64,000 nucleotides of DNA. It comes from Apostichopus japonicus. Lineage: Eukaryota; Echinodermata; Holothuroidea; Aspidochirotida; Stichopodidae. Below, piece after piece: positions 60,316-64,000 of this stretch (position 1 is its first letter; each line of letters opens with the position of its first letter). The translations under genes were made by a program, and so were the position numbers. The stretch lies in contig NC_092570.1 in NCBI RefSeq assembly GCF_037975245.1, positions 3,183,501 through 3,247,500 on the forward strand, read 5' to 3'. The notes beneath the pieces were generated by a model. It made no database searches, was not told the DNA's origin, and saw nothing but the letters and a program-made list of their open reading frames with translations.

Positions 60316-63300
60316 AATATATGTGAATGAGAATGAAAGACTGGCCCTGTAAATGATATGTAAACCACCCCCCCCCCCCCTTTCCCAGTTACTCAACAGC
60401 ATTCTGTGATGATAATCCCTGTTCCGGATAAAAGACACTTCATTCCCATCAGGTATCTTACAAAAATGTGACCTTTTTTGCTGTTTTTTTAATCCTGTAT
60501 ATATATACACACACACATTCACAAGAATTTTTTGAGGAGCCGGCACATTTTATGCAAAAATTGTGTCCTTCGGCCTCTTGGCTGAATTTGATATTAACAG
60601 AGCACTCGTCGTATACAAGGTTTTTCCAACATGAAAGATCTCTTAGAAAGTAAAATTCAGATTTGAAATATATATTTAATAACTTTAAATTGTCTTTATT
60701 TGGAACAAGAGATTTTCTTATCCTCTGAGAAAAGTGATGTAAAAATGAAAGAAATATAGAAACGAATGATGCATAAATTAACATCACCCTAAGACAATAT
60801 GAATATTTTGTAGATCTCAAAATAAAATATATCATGATGAAGGAGAAAAAAGAACATGTATTTTATGTAATTCGAGAGATAATATGGTTAGTGTGTTCAC
60901 CTATACTTGAATCATATTCTTCGAGAAAAGATGAAAACTTCGTGGATGTGTTTGTGCTTTTTTATAACATTCCATGGAATACATTTGAAATTTCCAATGC
61001 CTCCACTTGACTTGAATTCTCAACTTTTTATGAATGTAAAATTTTTCTCAAAATCTTTAAGTCTGCCTCTACTTTGGGATTGGGTCTTCCGTATACGTTT
61101 TCTTTTGGCGAATTTGAAAGAAAGTAAACGTTTTTCTCCGAAAAATCTTTGACTTTCTATCAATTATAATTAGAAACATGTTTACATATATTTTCTCTAT
61201 ATTGTGCCATTACTTAATAACTTATGTTCAGAGAATGTTAGCTGCTTAAGAATTCCCACAATACGTATTTGCCCCCCAAAAACAAAAACAAAACTATTAT
61301 TTATCGCCGTAGGTACCGCGTGGACCATCGTAATATTCCTCTGTTTTGACTTGAAAAAAAAATATGTACCATTGTTCTCAGAGACCATATAAGAATGGTC
61401 GCTACCTCGTGAAGGCACTACAATATAAATGGCCCAGTGTATACCTTATATCACAATAAGTTACCGAGATTTTACCAGAATACCCTGGTTTAGGGGGGGG
61501 GGGGTTAGAGCCAGGAACACAAGTGGCAAACCCCATCCCCCCCCCACCACCTCCTTCCAGTATTTTAAAAAAAACTTACCCTTTCTATAAATTAGTATAA
61601 AATATAAATATTTCTCACACGCACTGTCACGTGATAACGACATTGTTGATTGAAGAAAGAGATTAAGGGGATTATGTTTGGATAGGGATCCTATTTTCTT
61701 TGTGTTATCTTCTCATACATTTAATCCTATAAATACATCTTCTTCTTCTTTTCTAGAAAAGATGAATTTGGCTTGTATTAAAATTAGCGGTGTAGCTATT
61801 ATAATAATGATAACAACAATTATAATAATAATAATAATGAAACTTTGAACAATAATAAAGAAAACAACTTAAGAAATTAAACGTCTTTTCGCTTTTCTTC
61901 AAATTATGCGCAGTTTAATTTGGTGATATTACCCGTTTTATTTGCTTTGGGGGGGGGGGGGGGGCTACAGTTTCTTCGTGTTCACGTGAAACTAAATATC
62001 ATATCCTGCACGATTAATAATATTGAATAGAAGTGACACAAGACTAATAACGCGAAGATTTAAGGAAGCTTTTCTTTCAAAACTAAATTCGATTATATTT
62101 CTGTGTTTATTATTCGACAATTTTTGTTTGATTTATTTCATATGTATATTATATATTCTTTCATATTATGTTTCTATTCATAGCAGTAGATTAAAGATGA
62201 GAATGTATTCCATATTGTTGAAAAAGGGACGCTAAGGTGTGGAGGGGGAGTAGGTGGGGGGGGGCAGGAGTGGCGGCCAATCAACACTCTTGCCATCCGG
62301 TTCAAGAACTGCTAAGGGCATAGCTCAATTTGACAAATACGTGACCTTGTAACTTCTTTTCTGTCGCAAAAAAAAATAATATGCAGTGGAAGGTGGTCAG
62401 TTTGTTGTGTGTCCTTCCCCACCCACCCCATCCCCACCCCCACCCTCTGAAATCCTAACGTAAGCAATTGACAAAGACATGTATCTTTCTGCTAACACAA
62501 TTCCTTAATTCCTTACTTCTTTATTTGTAAGTTTTTTTTTTATATAAATATATAGAACCAATTTCATAGATCTTAAATAATAAATAAGTTATTAAAATAT
62601 TCCAAATGGTTGACGTCTATGATCTATTCAGGCTTGAATACACACCATGAACAGAGATGAACACAACAATAAACAATAGATGAAGAACAAAATGAAGGAG
62701 AAGAAGAAGAAGAAGGAAAACTGTGGCAACTTGTGTCTGAATAGAATGCGTTGTCATTCGTTTACCCTCAACTGTTAAGCTACATATTTTATATTTTAAT
62801 ATTTTTTATTCGATCCGGAAATACATATATGAGAGAGAGAGGGGTAGGGTTGGGGTGGGGGTGGAGAGAATGGTTACAATTATGCGGCACTCAAGTCTAT
62901 GAACGTACTAAAAATTGCACAACCCGTTAAAATCCGAGTATAACTAAAACCACTGTAGTCAAGAAGGGTAGGGTACAGGAGAGATGGAATAGGGGAGGGG
63001 GTAGGGAGTAACCACGTATGTTTGAATATCACACTGATTGATGAGAATGTTACACTGGTATACATTCCAACTCACACGGCAGCTTTAAAGTTTTAAATCA
63101 CCGGGGAAAATAATCTCCCAACCAACCATTCAAGTAATACAATTCCGGACCCTTGGGTCAAAATAGCTTCCTCTTGATCATCATTTATCTCTTTATTTTG
63201 AGCTTAAAATAAGGGGAAAACAGTTATTGTAATAGACTGGTTGAAAGACACACTGTCTGCAGTCAAATTAAAACTAAAGACTTATTACTTCCTTTCATAT

Positions 63301-64000
63301 GAAAATGAAAGGGCTTATGTTGTTTTCTTGCTATTTATTTATTTAAGATTCCGCGCCCCTCAGAGCTTCCAACGCCCCCCCCCCCCACCACCACCACGCC
63401 CTGTTCCTATAAATAATAACCAGAGAATAATTCATCTGGAACCGCATTACAACGTGCCACAGAGTGTTTTACTTTAAATTGCTACAGATTTGCAAGAATT
63501 TATGGCAAACTGAGAGAAAACTAGAGTAAAATCTAGCAAATGTTAGTATTTTCTGACTATTCTCAAGTTCTGAATCGACTTTCAAACTTTCAAAATTCAG
63601 GGAAAAGGTGATTTATAAATGGAATTTAATGATTTCTTATTTTATAAGAAGCCAACAATTTGTTGACGTTTAATAAAAACATGGGAACCTGTTACTAATA
63701 AAATTAAACTTGAAAACCTGTTAAGCCGAAGGTATTTTGAAGGGGAAAAATATATAAATTACATTAATTTAGCTTTTTGTTTTACTCTTAAAATTGTTTA
63801 ATAGTAGTCTGGGTTAGAAATGCCCGTAAAGAAAAGAGAATAAATTTTTACATCTTATTTTATAGCTTTACTTTACAGAGAAAAAAAAACAGTTGAACAT
63901 TTTGATTTTGAATTTTGACAAGGGAAGGCAATGCTCTTGAGAGAGTACAGAAGGTTACCTGTCACAGTAATTATATCCTGCTATATGAATTCGTTTAAAT
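60316..64000. other. right end, no gene seen
   Basis: AT-rich DNA with G runs at 61493 and 61948, a C run at 63377, and GAA-rich and G-rich patches near 62700-63010. No exon, RNA gene or transposon can be supported. Confidence 0.45.

Overview
This is a window of an animal nuclear genome. It is AT-rich, has long introns with GT-AG junctions, large (TA)n microsatellites, several transposon families and tRNA-derived SINEs. The best-resolved gene encodes a Shark/HTK16-type tyrosine kinase, a family known from invertebrates and lost from vertebrates. Together with the SHIP-type gene and the repeat content this suggests a marine invertebrate, most likely a deuterostome such as an echinoderm. That assignment is inference; no species-diagnostic sequence was seen.

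Layout. Positions 1-5735 carry, on the minus strand, the 5' part of a SHIP-like (INPP5D/INPPL1-type) phosphoinositide phosphatase gene. Four coding exons give an N-terminal SH2 domain and the conserved segment after it; the catalytic part lies beyond the left edge. The last visible intron contains a 1.4-kb GATCACA minisatellite. Positions 5.7-15.7 kb separate this gene from the next one. They hold a 5'-truncated LINE with a perfect 12-bp target duplication, hAT-like non-autonomous elements (one with a perfect 8-bp duplication) and otherwise unremarkable DNA.

Positions 15747-33464 hold the Shark gene on the plus strand. Eleven coding exons with matching phases encode 859 residues in the order SH2, ankyrin repeats, SH2, proline-rich linker, tyrosine kinase. 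Its introns contain a hAT MITE, a second MITE, a Penelope-like remnant, a SINE, a 1.1-kb polypyrimidine minisatellite and an 18-bp TGACCT repeat. SHIP and Shark are transcribed divergently. Both families act on phosphotyrosine signalling of the ITAM/ITIM kind, so the pairing deserves a synteny check.

Positions 34-44.7 kb are largely gene-free. They contain a tRNA-like sequence, a palindrome-rich duplication next to a (TA)n array, a cluster of six TGASTCA sites, and a displaced copy of the Shark activation-loop exon with part of its intron. That copy is flanked by a 15-bp direct repeat. Positions 44756-46236 are the 3' coding exon of a C2H2 zinc-finger gene on the minus strand; its upstream exons were not found. 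From 46.2 kb to the right edge I see no supportable gene, only microsatellites, local duplications and a degenerate tandem array at 59-60 kb.
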